Assembly: GCA_023525715.1 (NCBI GenBank)
Contig: CM042015.1
Span: 87,047,750-87,111,749, forward strand
Direction: 5' to 3'
Origin: Cichorium intybus
Taxonomy: Eukaryota; Streptophyta; Magnoliopsida; Asterales; Asteraceae
DNA length: 64,000 nt
Shown: positions 62,644 through 64,000 of the stretch, in pieces
Layout of the letters: every line of letters starts with the position of its first letter
Numbering within the stretch: the stretch's first letter is position 1
Program-made: the position numbers and the translations under genes
The notes under the pieces: model-generated
Told to the model about the DNA's origin: nothing
Database searches by the model: none
The model's input: the letters and a program-made list of their open reading frames with translations, nothing else

Positions 62644-63771
62644 ATGAGAAGGAATTGCAATTTGGAACTCCGCCTTGTGCCGCCGTCACCGTACCTTGTC
62701 TCCGATCACCACCATCACGGTCAAGAAAAAACCAGGTAACGTCTTTGCCAAATCACTTTCTTTTTTACATTGTCTTGCATACTATTTTAACGCATATATA
62801 TCCATGTATATTATTTTTGAAGATGATAAGTTCAACCTATTTGTTTTGTGTAAAATAAGCAACACAAATACAAAGATTTCAACTAAAACAGAAATGTGTC
62901 ATACGGGATAACGGGTTGAATTATATTAGTTTAATTTATTCACACAAATAATATGAATGTTGAAATAACAATTCCTATAATAATATTTGGCATAGTAACT
63001 AATTGATAATACTCTTCTTTGGTTTTAACGAAATAGTGAGGAAATGGCTACGGTGGGTGAGGGTTTAAAGGAGAAGCAGAAGCTAACAATCTTTTATGAC
63101 GGAAGAGTCAGCGTTTGTGACGTCACAGAGTTTCAGGTAGGTTCATAGTTGTATAGAAATTTAGTGCATTTGCTTGTCACGTTATTAAAACCGCTGTGGC
63201 ACATTAATAATTGTACGGTTTTGAAGAAATAAGGTCACGTGTAGTAAAATGATGCTTACCGAACTTACTTTCTTTTCTTGATCTTTTAAAGAAGCTATAG
63301 TTATATTATATATACATGTTTTATAAGTTGCATTTTTTCATAAATGGGCTTCTTTTAATCGTAGAAGAAACACTTATTTACGCTTAAAGACTTGTGCTTC
63401 TAATTATACCCACATCAAAATTCATGTTAAAGCTCAAAGTATATTACCAATACCATTAACTAAAGTTTATGTTATTTTTTATTATCATCTCCTATGCAAC
63501 ATGTGTAGAGTTTAGATCTCGCTATTAAGTATTTAAGATAATAAGTTATATATATGAACTCTAATTGCAGGCAAGGACGATAATAAAGCTAGCAAGCGAA
63601 GAGATGGAGGAGAAATGGAGGAGATCACCGAGCTTAACCAGTTGTTTAGAGCCATCTTCACCATTGATATCGCCTCAGATGTGTAGTCCGAGTGGGCTTT
63701 CCATGAAGAGATCTTTACAGAGGTTCCTTCAAAAGAGAAAGCATAGGATTCAAACAACTTCTCCTTATTAA
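62644..63771 (+). CDS. JAZ8-like: JAZ/TIFY jasmonate repressor, JAZ7/JAZ8-type
   Basis: Three exons, 62644-62735, 63037-63136 and 63571-63771, with GT/AG borders and matching phases, giving 130 residues, close to the size of short JAZ proteins. Residues 7-11 are LELRL, an EAR motif of the LxLxL type that recruits TOPLESS directly. The TIFY domain spans about 46-76 (TIFYDGRVSV...IIKLASEEM) and mediates dimerisation. The C-terminal Jas motif is about 110-130 (SLQRFLQKRKHRIQTTSPY), which binds MYC-type factors. The basic LPIARR degron that normally starts the Jas motif is replaced by GLSMKR, as in JAZ8-type proteins, which resist COI1-mediated turnover. Acts in the nucleus as a jasmonate-response brake. 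Because the exons are short, no single ORF shows the gene. Exact orthology is not certain. Confidence 0.93.
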
Positions 63772-64000
63772 TTAATCCCTAGCTTTGACGGACATCTTAT
63801 GATGATACATGTAGAAGTTCTAAATTTCCTTTAACAGTTTCAGTTTTCTGCTTTGGTTTGAAAGCAATGGGGTGATTACTAGAGTTTCATTAAGAATTAT
63901 GCACTGCTCGTAAGAAATGTGAATTATGTATTAGCCAAGCTTAGAAAGTGTTAAAATCATGTTGATTTCCGTTCAAAAAAGAAATCAAGTTGATTCGCTC
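63772..64000 (+). other. Probable 3' UTR and downstream flank of the JAZ gene
   Basis: No ORF. No canonical AATAAA is visible, so the 3' end cannot be set. Confidence 0.5.

Overview
This window is nuclear DNA of a flowering plant, almost certainly a dicot. It is AT-rich and intron-bearing, with long stretches of nested retrotransposons and MITEs. Only two host genes are convincing: a plastid pyruvate dehydrogenase E1-beta gene (minus strand, 21471-23863, four exons) and a short JAZ/TIFY jasmonate repressor of the JAZ7/JAZ8 type (plus strand, 62644-63771, three exons). The TE style (PIF/Harbinger-like elements carrying SANT/NAM-associated-like ORFs) would fit an Asteraceae genome such as lettuce, but that placement is inference.

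Layout, left to right. 1-5144: a Ty3/gypsy chromovirus lacking most of its 5' LTR (window edge), with a stop codon and two frame breaks. 5145-8451: non-coding, with a 26-bp tandem repeat and an AT microsatellite. 8452-20173: a nested and rearranged gypsy complex. It has two LTR families, two tRNA-iMet primer sites and a gag gene split into opposite orientations. A 7.8-kb gag-only LTR element (9468-17265) sits inside one LTR with a perfect 5-bp target duplication. 21471-23863: PDH E1-beta, with a tRNA-type SINE in its third intron. 24950-26018: a decayed copia gag. 27414-32779: a Tork-like Ty1/copia element on the minus strand, perfect target duplication, badly mutated, inserted into a LINE relic (32780-33520). 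35980-37161: a Mutator-like element containing a LINE endonuclease scrap.

38293-40128 and 47641-49468: two PIF/Harbinger-like elements of about 1.83 kb, each holding a broken SANT/NAM-associated-like ORF and no transposase. 43253-43777, 46280-46642 and 60976-61762: Harbinger-type MITEs or deletion derivatives flanked by TAA/TTA. 42660-43249: a ~150-bp monomer array split by one MITE. 50942-51946: a nested palindromic fold-back. 54091-58203: a putative 4.1-kb solo LTR. 59802-60174: a further MITE.

The two host genes are not obviously linked in function. PDH E1-beta supplies plastid acetyl-CoA for fatty-acid synthesis. The JAZ protein represses jasmonate responses; it carries an EAR motif, lacks a canonical degron, and has G-box-type sites in its promoter. 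I see no rRNA genes, functional tRNA genes, CRISPR arrays or bacterial-type operons. The most unusual structure is the chimeric, partly inverted gypsy complex at 8452-20173.
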